Shown: in pieces, positions 24,597-35,477 of the stretch | Layout of the letters: the number at the start of each line of letters is the position of its first letter | How positions within the stretch are numbered: position 1 is the first letter of the stretch | From: Rhypophila decipiens | Taxonomy: Eukaryota > Ascomycota > Sordariomycetes > Sordariales > Naviculisporaceae | Assembly (NCBI GenBank): GCA_033297075.1 | Contig: MU858077.1 | Location: 62,001-126,000 of the forward strand | Reading direction: 5' to 3' | DNA: 64,000 nt | Notes under the pieces: model-generated | What the model saw: only the letters and a program-made list of their open reading frames with translations | Database searches by the model: none | Told to the model about the DNA's origin: nothing | Position numbers and translations under genes: made by a program

Positions 24597-26602
24597 ATGG
24601 ACATCACCAAGTTTGTCGTTGCTTCGAGGGAGAAGGCTCTGTTCTACGGAGACTACTCGACCTACCGATCGCAACTCACCGGGAAACTCCTCACCTGTCG
24701 GAAGAAGCTACACATTGCGACCCAGAACCGGGGCAAATACAATCCCAACGTGAAATTCAGCTCGGAGCAGATTGCGGAAAATCATGGGTTTGTCTAAAGG
24801 GTCTGATCTTTGGTCTTCAGCATAACTAATCCTGTTTGGCCACGTAGCTTTCTCCATCTCCAGCTTCTCACCGCCGAACGAGCCTACGCACATGCCCTTG
24901 CCATGAAGGCCTCTCACTCCGAAGACACCCGTGGCATGTCGGCCAAGACGAAATCGCGGATCATTGCGAAGCTTGAAAAGGCGGCGAGAATAGCCGAAGC
25001 CCTAGCTGGGACTGTCTCCCAGGGCGGAGCCGCGAGCGCAAGCCCCGTGGACAAGCTTGAGGCCCACGCTTATGCTGCGCTTCTGAGAGGAGCTGCAGAG
25101 TTCGAGAGACAGAACTGGGAGGCTTGCCTGAAGAGCTACTCTGTCGCTCGCCTCGCTTATCTCGCTCTTTCAAGCCATTCCTCGCTGGATACATTTAAGG
25201 ATCTCCTCTCGGAGACCATCGAGCCTTCAATTCGTTTCGCCGCCTACCAAGCAAAGATCCCCAGGACTCAGCCAATCGATGCTATTTCACGCCGTGCTTT
25301 CTCAGCGGCCGACTCCAGCATTGTTGACCTTATAAAAGCGGTGAATGGAAGCGTGTTGGAATCTGAAGAAGAATCTGGCAAGAAGGGCTCCGATGGCACC
25401 CCTACTACCCTGACATGGCGAGGACGCGAGGTCAAAATCGAGGACGCTGCTATCGCAAGTGCTTGGGCATCCGTCGAAACGGCGAAATCCAAACTGGCAG
25501 TGAAATTGGCCTCTCCTGTGCCGCTTCAGCCAAAGAAGATGGCCGCAGCCTATGATGACATCCTGACTGCGAGCCAGGATGCTGTCGATGCGACAAAACA
25601 GGCCATTGACGAACTGAAGAGCGAAGGCGCGACGCAGAGCGACGCTCGCATGCAGAGACTGCAAATCACCCGCACAGCTGTAAACTTTGAGCTCGTTAGT
25701 TGGCGTATTGGCAGGAACAGGGTGCTTGTTGGCGAGGTTGATGGCGCCCTCCCCGACCACGGTCAGCCTTCAGGCCGAAAACAGGCCAAGGAAGGCTCAG
25801 AGACAGCGCGTAGAGAGGACCTGCCACCCCGTAAACAAATTGCCAGATTGAAAGAGAAAGCAGTCTTGTACGATGGTATACTTCAAAGTATCGAGACCAT
25901 CCAGGAACTCCCCGGTGTTGCCAACGACGAGGAGCTCACCGGTCGCCTGGCAGCGACATCACAATACTTTAACGCGCTCAAGTTAGTATCTCCTTTCTCC
26001 CACTACGACTACAAACCAGTGAAGGCTAACCAACCCAAAATCAAATAATTAGGGCCCTGGCAATCTCAAGATCTCACCTAATCGCAGGCAACGACGCCAA
26101 CGCACTAGCACTAATCCAGCACGCCCTCAATGAATGCAGCAATGCCCTCCCTGTCCTTTCCTCCGAGCAAAGAGCCGGCTCATCTCCGCGTAATCTCCTC
26201 GTCGACAAGACAGACGCCCGCCAGCTCCACGACATGCTCTGCAGCGAGCTGCAGCGATCCAGAGCTCTCGTCGGTATCCTAAACTCCGCCAAGGCTTCTT
26301 CCGCCACAACAGACAACAACAAGACCAGCAAGCCTGCTTTGGTCAATAGCTTGTCAACCTACCCCGACGAGGGCGTTGACCTTGAGAATATCGTGCGCTA
26401 CCCGCCTCAGATGGAAGCGATCCCCGTTAAGCCCATCTTTTTGGATGTCGCCTGGAACTATATCAGCTACCCGGATAGGAACGAGAAAGCTGCTGCTGGG
26501 GCTGCTGCTGGGTCTGCCGGTAAGAGCCAGGATAAGACGACATCTGCGTCTGAAGAGGAGGCCAAACCGCAAAAAAGGGGATGGTTTGGATTTGGTCGGT
26601 AA
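24597..26602 (+). CDS. SRP68: Signal recognition particle subunit SRP68
   Basis: SRP68 binds the SRP RNA and SRP72 in the cytosolic particle that targets secretory proteins to the ER. Three exons, 24597..24787, 24848..25981 and 26053..26602, give 624 aa. The introns are 60 and 71 nt, each with a good branch site (AACTAAT, GGCTAAC), and joins are in phase. The N-terminal RNA-binding domain starts MDITKFVVASREKALFYGDY and includes the conserved basic segment LLTCRKKLHIATQNRGKY (residues about 30-50) and LLTAERAYAHALAMK. Helical TPR-like segments follow. The C-terminus has the family stretch VRYPPQMEAIPVKPIFLDVAWNYI, thought to contact SRP72, then an Ala/Gly/Lys tail ending GWFGFGR. The length matches fungal SRP68. 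It is convergent with SSC1. Confidence 0.96.
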
Positions 26603-27305
26603 ATGATATGGTACCAAAAGGGATGTCCATGTTGTTGGTCCAGAGTGGTTGCGGCCTGGAGTCGGTATTCATCACCATCTGGGTCCCAAGCCTCGCCATC
26701 ATCAAAGCAATGCGTAATGGCACAGGGAGGGCGAACAGGAAAGGAGCCAATGTTCTGTTGTTGATTTGGGGACGAAAATACTACATTTCATATAATTAAC
26801 GCATCAAAATTCAACATGACGCACATTTCCTCATCGTACCATCAGACTGGGACACTAGATACTGCATCACAAGATATATCGGACGACGGGCTATCATGGG
26901 CCTGGTCAATCCCAATTCCCTACACTGAAATGGAACAAACTGAACTCATAAGGCTTCAACGCATTGAGGGGCGAATTTTGGACTTTCTATTGTAAAAGTC
27001 TCGCGGTCGTGTACACAAATATATACATGCAGCCTGTCCAGAAACCCCGTTCCCATGCCTGCGCCACCTTATATCATTTGGAAAAATCGTGAAAAAATGA
27101 TCTTCCTTCTTCCCCATCGAAAGCAGTAGTTTTGGGTCTCAAAAACGCCTGCCGACTTCTGCGGTATTAAACATGTGATAAATAAAAAGCCCTAGAAAAC
27201 ATATGAGTACATAAAAAATACAGCGGAGAGATACGTCTCCGGAAACTAGTTAGACATTGAATGAAGAATCTTGTGGGGTATAGTTTTGTGAATCATATCG
27301 TGCGC
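26603..27305. other. 703-bp convergent 3' region (SRP68 / SSC1)
   Basis: Both flanking genes end here. The sequence is AT-rich with no gene-like content. It most likely holds two 3' untranslated regions and polyadenylation sites. The last 60 bases before 27306 contain AT-rich words on both strands. Confidence 0.6.
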
Positions 27306-29440
27306 TTATGGCTTGGAGTCATCCTTCTTGTCTCCCTCAGCAGCACCATCCTGGCTGCCGGAGGACTCGCCGGACTCAGCACGAGCCTTATGCATCTTGT
27401 CGAAGAGGTTCAAGCTGGCCATCTGGAGCTCATCAGTCTTCTCCTTGATGTCGGCAGCGGTGGCAGTGCCCTCGCCAGACTGGCTCTTGGAAACGAACTC
27501 GCGGAGAGACGAGATCTTCTCGCGGATCTGGTCAGCCTCCGTCTTGTCGAGCTTGTCAGAGTACTCGTTCAAGGCCTTCTCAGTGTCGTTGAGAACGCTG
27601 TCGGCACGGTTGGCGGCCTCAATGGCAGCTTTCCTTTCCTTGTCTGCCTCGGCGTACTTTTCACTCTCGGAAACCATCTGCTCAATCTCAGACTCAGAGA
27701 GACCAGAGCCCGAGGCGATGGTGATGGACTGGTCCTTGTTGGTGGACTTGTCCTTGGCGTGGACATGGACAATAGAGTCGGCATCGATGTCGAAGGTGAC
27801 CTCGATTTGAGGGACACCACGGTGGGCAGGGGGGATTCCGACAAGCTGGAAGTTTCCGAGAAGCTTGTTATCCCTGACAAGCTCACGCTCACCCTGGTAA
27901 ACCTTGATCTCGACGGCAGTCTGGAAATCAGCCGCGGTGGAGAAGACCTGCGACTTCTTGGTGGGGATGGTGGTGTTGCGGGTGATCAGACGGGTGAAGA
28001 CACCACCGAGAGTCTCGATACCGAGGGAAAGAGGGGTAACGTCAAGCAACAGAAGATCCTTGACCTCACCAGAGAGGACAGCACCCTGGACGGCGGCACC
28101 AATGGCAACGGCCTCATCGGGGTTGACGGACTTGGCGGGATCGCGACCAAAGATGCTCTTGACAGACTCGGCAACCTTGGGCATACGGGTCATGCCACCA
28201 ACGAGGATAACCTCCTGGATATCCTTGGCCTGGAGGCCGGCGTCCTTCAGCGCCTTGCGGACGGGCTCGACGGTCTTCTTGATAAGAGGATCCATCATGG
28301 CCTCGAGCTGGGCACGCGTCATCTTCTGGTTGATGTGCTTAGGTCCGGAAGAGTCGGCAGTGATGAACGGCAGGTTGATATCGGTCTGGAGGGAGGAGGA
28401 AAGCTCAATCTTGGCCTTCTCGGCAGCCTCACGGATACGCTGGATGGCCATGCGATCACCCGAGAGATCGATACCGGACTCCTTCTTGAACTGCTGGACA
28501 AGGTGACGGACGAGGAAGATATCGAAATCCTCACCACCCAAGTGGGTATCACCATTGGTAGACTTGACCTCGAACACACCGTTCTGGATCTCAAGAACGG
28601 AGATATCGAAGGTACCACCACCGAGGTCGTAGACAGCGACCACCCGGTCGGCCTCCTTCTCAAGGCCATAGGCAAGGGCGGCGGCTGTGGGCTCGTTGAC
28701 GACACGGAGGACGTTCAGACCAGCGATCTGACCGGCATCCTTGGTAGCCTGGCGCTGGCTGTCGTTGAAGTAGGCGGGAACAGTGACGACGGCGTTCTTG
28801 ACAGGCTTGCTGAGGTACGCCTCGGCGGTTTCCTTCATCTTGTTCAGGACGAAGCCACCAATCTGGGACGGGGAGTACTTCTGGCCGCGGGCCTCAACCC
28901 ACGCGTCACCATTCGTGTGTTGGACAATCTTGTATGGGACCTCCTTGATATCTCTCTGCACCTCGACATCGGTGAACTTGCGGCCGATTAACCGCTTGGT
29001 GGCAAAAAGGGTGTTCTCTGGGTTTACGACGGCCTGGCGCTTGGCAGCAACACCAACAAGTCTCTCGCCATCCTCGGCGAAGGCGACCACGGATGGCGTG
29101 GTGCGGGCACCTTCTGAGTTCTCGATAATCTTGGGAACCTTGCCCTCCATGATGGCGACGGCAGAGTTGGTGGTACCAAGATCGATACCGATCACGGAAC
29201 CCTTGACCTTCTCGTCTGCTCCCGTTGACTCGAACCGCGCGAACGCGGGCACCATGGGCTTGCGCAGGACGCCGGCATTGCGGGCTGCTGATGTAGCTCT
29301 GGGAAGCTGTAGGTTGATGCTCGGTTAGCGGTTGATACATTTCCCGATGACAGTCAGCTTGGGGAGAGCTTCGCGTCTCGAGCGCGACATCTCGTGGGAG
29401 CTAGAGAACTTACAGCTCTGGACAACCGTGAGGCAAACAT
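27306..29440 (-). CDS. SSC1: Mitochondrial Hsp70 (SSC1 / mortalin)
   Basis: Matrix Hsp70 that drives protein import as the motor of the PAM complex and folds imported proteins. Complement of exons 29414..29440 (27 nt, MFASRLSRA) and 27306..29306, split by a 107-nt intron (GTAAGT donor), gives 675 aa. The presequence is Arg/Ser/Ala-rich and ends near ARFES. The nucleotide-binding domain shows GIDLGTTNS (about 49), the adenosine and phosphate motifs [11 protein letters not shown] and [11 protein letters not shown], and [13 protein letters not shown]. The substrate-binding domain contains [17 protein letters not shown]. The lid is followed by a short Gly/Ser/Asp-Lys tail ending DDSKP rather than EEVD, as expected for organelle Hsp70. 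It is divergent from the DUF2415 gene. Codon use is strongly biased, consistent with high expression. Confidence 0.98.
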
Positions 29441-29983
29441 TGTGGAGAAGAATGTGTTATTAAAAGAATTAAACCCTTTGTTGCGAGAAAGGGTCAAGAG
29501 AAATCAACGGAAAGCAGACGGGATGGTGGTTTGGGTTGTAAATGGAGATGGAGAATGATGGATGATGGGAAGGAGAAGGAGAGGTTAAGGTCTTTTGTAT
29601 CCGTACTGGGGGAAGAAAAAAAATTCATAACCTTGTCATCGAAGGCGTTCGAAATTTGCTCCTGGCCACTAGAGAGCAAGGGGTGGATCCCGCGGGCACG
29701 GGCCAGTTACCCGCCAGAGGCCCCGGGGTTAGGGTTAGGCTCTCCAAGTCCTATGACGTGCGACTTGCTTTGCTTTGCTTTCTTTGAATGAGAAGTGTTG
29801 TCCCGCATCCGCGAGCTGCTACTCATCCTAAGTTTGGTCTTACAATCAACACTCCAGGCGCGCAATCTTCTCTCCTGTTATTGCTTCGCTCGTCTACCTT
29901 GAGCGTCCATATCCTGGTCGCGTTGTACGGCTAATTCCTATGGTCGCACACGTTGAGCCATTCTGCCAAGCCATTCCGGCACA
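29441..29983. promoter_or_regulatory. 543-bp shared divergent promoter (SSC1 / DUF2415 gene)
   Basis: This is the only space between two divergent start codons, so it must hold both promoters. It contains a two-unit telomere-like element, GGGGTTAGGGTTAGG, at 29725..29739 inside a GC-rich patch, and a CAAGGGGT stress-element-like core at about 29678-29685. I looked for a canonical heat-shock element (alternating GAA/TTC at 5-bp spacing) and did not find a convincing one. The promoter role is inferred from position; the motifs are seen directly. Confidence 0.65.
29725..29739 (+). promoter_or_regulatory. Telomere-like TTAGGG element (telobox-type)
   Basis: Two and a half TTAGGG units in the SSC1/DUF2415 shared promoter. 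TTAGGG is the telomere repeat of most filamentous fungi and a binding word for Tbf1/TRF-type Myb proteins. In yeasts, short internal copies in promoters act as regulatory sites. Function here is untested. Confidence 0.6.
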
Positions 29984-32341
29984 ATGGCCGTGAAAGACGA
30001 CATGTGAGTCTTGCCCGAAGTCAAGTAACCCAACGAGAGACAGTTCTAACCTCCTGCCGTGCTCTTGGGATTGTGGAAATTCTATTTCTAATGTGCCCTC
30101 CAGTTACTATCCAAACCAGGATCTTATCTTGTCAAACCCACGGCGACACTTCCGAACGACCGTCAATGCAGTGTCCGTCTTGCCTGCTCCTTTCCTTCCC
30201 TCGAAGAAGCAGTATGGTGTCGCCGACCGGACTAGGCTAACAATCTTTAGACACTGGCAGTTGCGATCTCTCATCGGGGCAGAGAAGGACAACTATGTCT
30301 ATTTTGCCACCGGCAAAGGTAGCCTCAACATTCAGCGACTGAACCGGACAACTCACGAGGCGGAGACTGTTAAGCGATTGTCGTTCCAACCGAGATGTCT
30401 GGTGGCCCGTAATGGTTGGGTCTGCTGCGGAGGGGAGACTGGCGAGTTTGCCGCGATCCATGTTGGCGAGGAAACTGCAGGCGCCGAACAGAACACGGCC
30501 GGCAGCATGGACCCTGATGATCGACTTCCCCTTGACCTAGGTCCGGAGGAGTCAATACTGGCCTCCCTTGCGCGCTTACGGCCCGAAAAGAATATTCTGG
30601 CACAAAGCAAAAAGGTTGGCAAGGATCGAGTGAACTGCATCACAATGTGGTTCCCCCCGAGTCTGGTTGCAGCATTCGAGGGCGCATACAGTCAGCCAGT
30701 CGCGGTTCTGGCCAACAATGACAAGACCGTCTCTGTTGTCGGCCTCTGGGAAGATCAAGTCGTTCTAGGCGAACTGACATATCCAGACTGCGTCAACCGC
30801 GCGGTCATATCACCGGATGGTCGTCTTCTCATCGCCGTCAGTGACGACCCGTACTTGTACATTCACGAGCGGGTGGAGAAGCCCTCCCACCGTCCGAATG
30901 CATTCCGGACTGCAGACCGACCGATTTACGAGTGGAAGCCGTGTGAGAAGATCCACCTAAAAGGTCAACGGAAAGAGGATCGATCGGATAGCAGGTTCAT
31001 ATGACCCAAACTACTCCATTTCCCTCCACGGGTATAACTGACAAACAGCAGGGGTAGCTTTGCAGCGTGCTTTTCAAGTACAGGGAGATTCCTTGCTGTT
31101 GGGACCCAGTACGGGAGCATCTCCGTTTTCAACGTTGCGGCCTTCACCGCTACCGATGTGGATCCGCTAATCACATCGTTCAAATCATCCCGACCTTATG
31201 CGGAGTTGGGTGCTGTGCGCGATATGGCATTCGCCCCCGGTCCCATTGATTTGCTGGCATGGACAGAAGACCGTGGCCGGGTAGGCGTGGCTGACCTTCG
31301 GAGCGGGTTTGTTTCGCGCCAAATTATCCGCCTCGACAAGTTGGATGACTATGAGCATATAAACATTGTGGATGCCCCTCTGGAAAGAGGAATCATCGAC
31401 CCTCGTCTGCTAGACACTCCCCTCTCGTCGAGGCGCGAGGCGGTCATGTCGAGCCTTGCCAACTCGCTTGATCTATCCGTGGAAAGCAGAGCCGATGATA
31501 CTGCTGTGCTGGAAGCGTTCCAAGAGCAACGGAGACGGCGAGAGCAACGGGCAGCAGGCCAGGCGGCGGGAGCTCCTGGTCCAAGACTCGCTTGGCCCGA
31601 ACGAAGTACGCGGCCTTCTGAAAACAGCCGGCCCAGCGAGCGCAGTGCTAGTGTAGCTCGGACAGTTAACGATATCCTAGGCAACATTCGAGACCACCGA
31701 GAGCGAATTCGCGATGGTCAGGAGCGATTGCGGGCCAGTGTGCGAGAGGCAGATAACACGGCCACAGACCGTGACAGGCGGCGCGGGACGTTCAATTCGT
31801 CGACCACTGGGTCTGCTCGAGCAACGCCGTCAACATCCACGTCAACGGCCAATTCACAAGAGAGCGAGCGTCGCGCGCTGGTGTCCCGCCTGATCGCATC
31901 AAACTCGCCGCCTGGTGTCTCAAGTGGCACAGAGAACATTGAAGCCCTGTACGAAAACGACCCACCTGTTTCTCGTCGCTCATTCTTTGCAAATACACGG
32001 GACGGAGATGCTGACATCCGCCGCTGGCGAATCCTCAGAGCCGCATATCTCATGCGGGACATGCGGGACTGGGACAATGAAAACCCTGTCCGGCGCACGT
32101 ATATCGGTGGCTTTGGGGCACGGAGCATTGCCGCTGACCCCTACGATACCTCAGGTCTGTCATGGAGTGACGATGGCCAGATCCTGTAAGTAACATTATA
32201 TTGGGAGCCCTTCCTTCCATGTCTCTGATGCCTTGGCTAATTCTCGCTTTCTATAGATATGTTGGGAGCGAAAACGGGATCTATGAATTCCATGTGAATC
32301 TTTGCGGACGAAGACTGTTTCCCAGTATGACTCTGCGATGA
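29984..32341 (+). CDS. DUF2415-containing WD-repeat-like protein
   Basis: Fungal protein of unknown function. Four exons, 29984..30003 (20 nt), 30104..30994, 31052..32185 and 32257..32341, give 709 aa; all joins are in phase. The first exon encodes only MAVKDD plus two bases. Beta-propeller-like segments include YVYFATGKGSLNIQRLNR, CCGGETGEFAAIHVG, VLANNDKTVSVVGLW, NRAVISPDGRLLIAVSDDPYLYIHE and FSSTGRFLAVGTQYGSISVF. The short DUF2415 motif with its typical Asp-Leu-Leu lies at about 360-380 (PIDLLAWTEDRGRVGVADLR, DLL 370-372). An Arg-rich disordered region (about 420-600) precedes RRTYIGGFGARSIAADPYDT and a last WD-like strand, YVGSENGIYEFHVN. It could be a scaffold. It shares its promoter with SSC1 and is convergent with L2HGDH. 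Confidence 0.9.
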
Positions 32342-32862
32342 GTTCGTTCCATACAGAATGGATTATTTCCGCAGGAATCATAGCCCGACGAAGAGTTCAT
32401 TTTATGCGCTGTTTAATGTTTTTTGCGGGGTTGCACTTTCACAAAACGATCATCACGGTGCTAACGACTGGGCCTAAACAACAAGGTTGGGTTGGCGTTC
32501 TTTTTCTTGACGGTGTATGCTGGTTGTTTTGATATGCTTGCTTCTTCGTGAAGGTTTTATTTGGGTTAGGCGGAATTTCTTTAACAAGCTGCTGTCATCC
32601 GACATTGAGCAGGATGAGATATAGGATACGTGGAGAGGCCTATAGGACACGGGCAAAGTCTTTTAATGGAAACGGTATAGCAGACGTTCTTCGAGGCTCT
32701 CCGCTGAGTTGACGAATGTCATTGGGACGGAAATGATTTCTGGTGGTACGAGTATCAGGGACAAGACTCCTCTGGCATTATGAACAGGGGGAATTTCAGA
32801 TGAACTTGGTCACTTTGCTTCTTGTTGTTCGTTGCGTTACTGGCATTATTGGTATGAATATG
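32342..32862. other. 521-bp convergent 3' region (DUF2415 gene / L2HGDH)
   Basis: Genes on both sides end here. I see no coding or structured features, and it most likely holds two 3' untranslated regions. Confidence 0.6.
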
Positions 32863-34191
32863 TTATGTATATAAAAGTTGCCGGACCTTCTCTGATATAG
32901 CCAGGGAACTGGTCAGGCCCGGGCTCTCAATATTGAGCAGATTGATCCACCCCTCATAGCCGTCTTCCTTGCGAATGACAAAGTCGACGAAGCCTTTGCC
33001 GTGAGCTACCGCGCCTGCCTTGGCCAGTTTCGGCCTGATGCCCGCGTAGTCGGGCTGTAATTGTGTCTCGTCCAGGGTCGGTAGGTATTTCTTCACCTCG
33101 GCGATGGTCTGTGGTAGTCTAGTCGTGTTAACGGCCAGATCGTCTGGGGAGTCTACCCACTCGACGTCGGGGCCGAACTTGATTCTCCCTGCTAGGTCGA
33201 GCGTCAGGTGCGTGCCTAGCCCGCCGTGGCCTGGTTCTGGGGCTGGGTAGATCAGGGTGTTGACTTTGGGCTGTGAGGCTGGGTAGGAGAAGTAGTTGCC
33301 CTTGGCGTAGTACATCTTTTTGTGTTGATCTTTGGGAACGATCATGTTGTGGATGTCTACTGCGCCTAGACCGGCGCTGTTGATTATTGTTTCGGCGGTG
33401 ATGGTTGATTCTTCGCCCGTTGAGGGGTCACGGACGACGAGTTCCCAGCCTGCGCTGCCGGGGACTGGAGAAGAGCCACTCAGGGGCGTGACTGATTGTA
33501 CGGCGCTATTGAGGGCTAACGTCCCGCCTGCTTCTTCGAACAGTCCAAGGAGGGAGAGCATGTAGGCATGTGAATCAATTATCCCCGTGGTGGGACTTTC
33601 CAAGATGGCCTTTTCTGCATGGACAGCGGGTTCTCGACGAGAGGCTTCGTCAAGGGAGACCCAGTTCACGGGGACGTTGATCTCGCTGGTGCAGAACGAG
33701 TGGATCTGCTCGAGGGCGGCGAGTTGGATATCGTTTTGGGCCACGATCCATTTGCCTGTCCGCCGATGAGGTATTCCCCGGCTCGAGCAGAGGCTGTAGA
33801 GGAGATGTTTGCCGTGGAGGCAAAGCGAGGTCTTGAGAGACGAGGCGCCGTAGTAGATGCCTGCGTGGATTACCTCGCTGTTCCGGGACGACGTCTCGGT
33901 CCCGATGGCGTTGTGCCGCTCGAGGAGGACGGTTGAGCCCGGGGACCCAGACCGTCGGGCCAGTTCTTGGGCTACGGCTAGGCCGACTACCCCGGCGCCG
34001 ATGACCGCGTGGGTGAAGTCGGCTTGTGCCCGGGGGGTGTGAGAGAATAAGCGGCGTGGGTTGCCATTTTGAGGGAATTTGCTATGGACCGTCAGGAACA
34101 CCGCTGTCGCCGCCGACGGTCTGTGAGACCTGACAGTCGGTGAGGGTGCACAGAGTGCATGATAAACGGAGGCACGGGCAGGCGCCTTCAT
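32863..34191 (-). CDS. L2HGDH: L-2-hydroxyglutarate dehydrogenase, mitochondrial
   Basis: FAD-dependent enzyme of the DAO superfamily that oxidises L-2-hydroxyglutarate to 2-oxoglutarate, a metabolite-repair reaction. Single exon, 442 aa. Residues 1-58 are rich in Arg, Ser and Ala without acidic residues and read as a mitochondrial presequence. The FAD-binding Rossmann motif GAGVVGLAVAQELARR begins at 65, followed by the Glu-ending strand TVLLERH. Further family signatures are SSRNSEVIHAGIYYG (about 103-117), RTGKWIVA, SPTTGIIDSHAY, INSAGLGAVDI, KMYYAKGNYF, the distinctive GLGTHLTLDLAGRIKFGPDVEW and PDYAGIRPKL. The length agrees with the family. Glycerol-3-phosphate dehydrogenase is excluded by these L2HGDH-specific stretches. 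It is divergent from the coiled-coil gene at 35478. Confidence 0.95.
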   Translation of the reverse strand: MKAPARASVYHALCAPSPTVRSHRPSAATAVFLTVHSKFPQNGNPRRLFSHTPRAQADFTHAVIGAGVVGLAVAQELARRSGSPGSTVLLERHNAIGTETSSRNSEVIHAGIYYGASSLKTSLCLHGKHLLYSLCSSRGIPHRRTGKWIVAQNDIQLAALEQIHSFCTSEINVPVNWVSLDEASRREPAVHAEKAILESPTTGIIDSHAYMLSLLGLFEEAGGTLALNSAVQSVTPLSGSSPVPGSAGWELVVRDPSTGEESTITAETIINSAGLGAVDIHNMIVPKDQHKKMYYAKGNYFSYPASQPKVNTLIYPAPEPGHGGLGTHLTLDLAGRIKFGPDVEWVDSPDDLAVNTTRLPQTIAEVKKYLPTLDETQLQPDYAGIRPKLAKAGAVAHGKGFVDFVIRKEDGYEGWINLLNIESPGLTSSLAISEKVRQLLYT

Positions 34192-35477
34192 CTTTCCAGA
34201 TTTTGAAAGGTTATGGGTCGGCTCGGGGGTCGCGACGGGATTACGGTGTGGATATGGATACAGTTTACGTACTATTTACACTTATATGTACGGCCGGTCA
34301 CATCCCATCCCCCGTGTTGCAGAGAGTTGGAAATCGAGATATCGGGTCGGCCAGAAACTTGGAAATTCCGTCACTAGCACTGATCTGCAGCTGAAGCTCT
34401 TGGGTTGTCCATAGATACCTTATCTCGAACAAAGCTTAGAGTGTGATGATCTACCAATAACGAGTTTTATCTCGCAGTATTATTCCCGATTGCCTATTGG
34501 TGGTCCCAATGCCATGCTAGAAAAATGCGCCTAGGAGTTGCCGTGTCCCATTTTGTTCTACAGCGTGCTCACAAAGCGTGGTGAGGCAGTTGTATCAGCT
34601 TGGCTTTATTCCGGGCCCATAGATCGGCCGCATAATAAACAAGCGCTGGTGAGGGCGTCGTGGAACATTTGACAAGTCTGCGACAATTGATGGGCCCCGG
34701 GATAGCAAGGATGACGGGATGGTCAAACTCTGCATCCGTGTGAGTCTAGTTCATCTTTCTGATATTCCTCGACCAATACATGAGCATCGGATTCCATGAC
34801 GGGTTGGCCATGGAAATTCATTCCGGCATGAGCTCGAAGTGAAAGACCTACACTACACGTACATGATTCAGACAAATCACGAGGCCAACAAACTTCCAGG
34901 GTCCCGGTGCAATGGCAACCTGGTGTTGGGTGTGCAACTGTGCATCACGCGCTGACCTCACATTCAGCCGCCTGAACAATTAGTGCACCACTGCCCGCCC
35001 AAGCGAAACGGCCACCCCACCATCCCTCCACCATTTCAACCTCCCCGGCCTCCTTGCTCCAGCGACATGCGTTGTGGTTGAACTTCATGATGCGCAAAGG
35101 GACGACTTGGACAATAAAGAAATCATGCCGCATGCCAATATAGGTCATATCTTAACAGCCGATCCGGCCGAGAAATCTTTCTTTCGACGTCGTTGTTGAT
35201 TCCTCGCGCTCTTCACACCACCTTCCCTCATCAGCGGGTCCCTTCGATAGCCCAGAGTCCAGACGGCTTGTCACGCTTGTGACGTACCTGCAACTGCCCA
35301 CTTCATCGCCATTGTGGACTGTTCGACAAAGCTCGGGTAGTTTTAAACATTCCCCATACGGTCCCTGCCAGGCCCTTGGAGGGATGCACCTGCGCTAGAC
35401 TGCCTGCCGACTGCCCGCCACATGCCTCGTCCGCCCCTTCTTTTGAACTACGTATTTCCCCAGACGGGGTCTTAAGC
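34192..35477. other. 1.29-kb divergent promoter region (L2HGDH / coiled-coil protein)
   Basis: Shared upstream DNA of two divergent genes. I see no convincing frame, repeat or RNA gene. The 200 bases before 35478 are C/T-rich on the plus strand, as in many fungal leaders. Confidence 0.55.

Noticed and set aside
27261..28991. A 576-codon open frame on the plus strand opposite SSC1
   Set aside because: It is antisense to the whole Hsp70 coding region. Such antisense frames are a known by-product of strong codon bias in Hsp70 genes, and this one has no domain or start context of its own.
29640..29660. GAA/TTC words as a heat-shock element for SSC1
   Set aside because: The GAA and TTC units are spaced by four bases, which does not fit the 5-bp periodicity of a heat-shock element.
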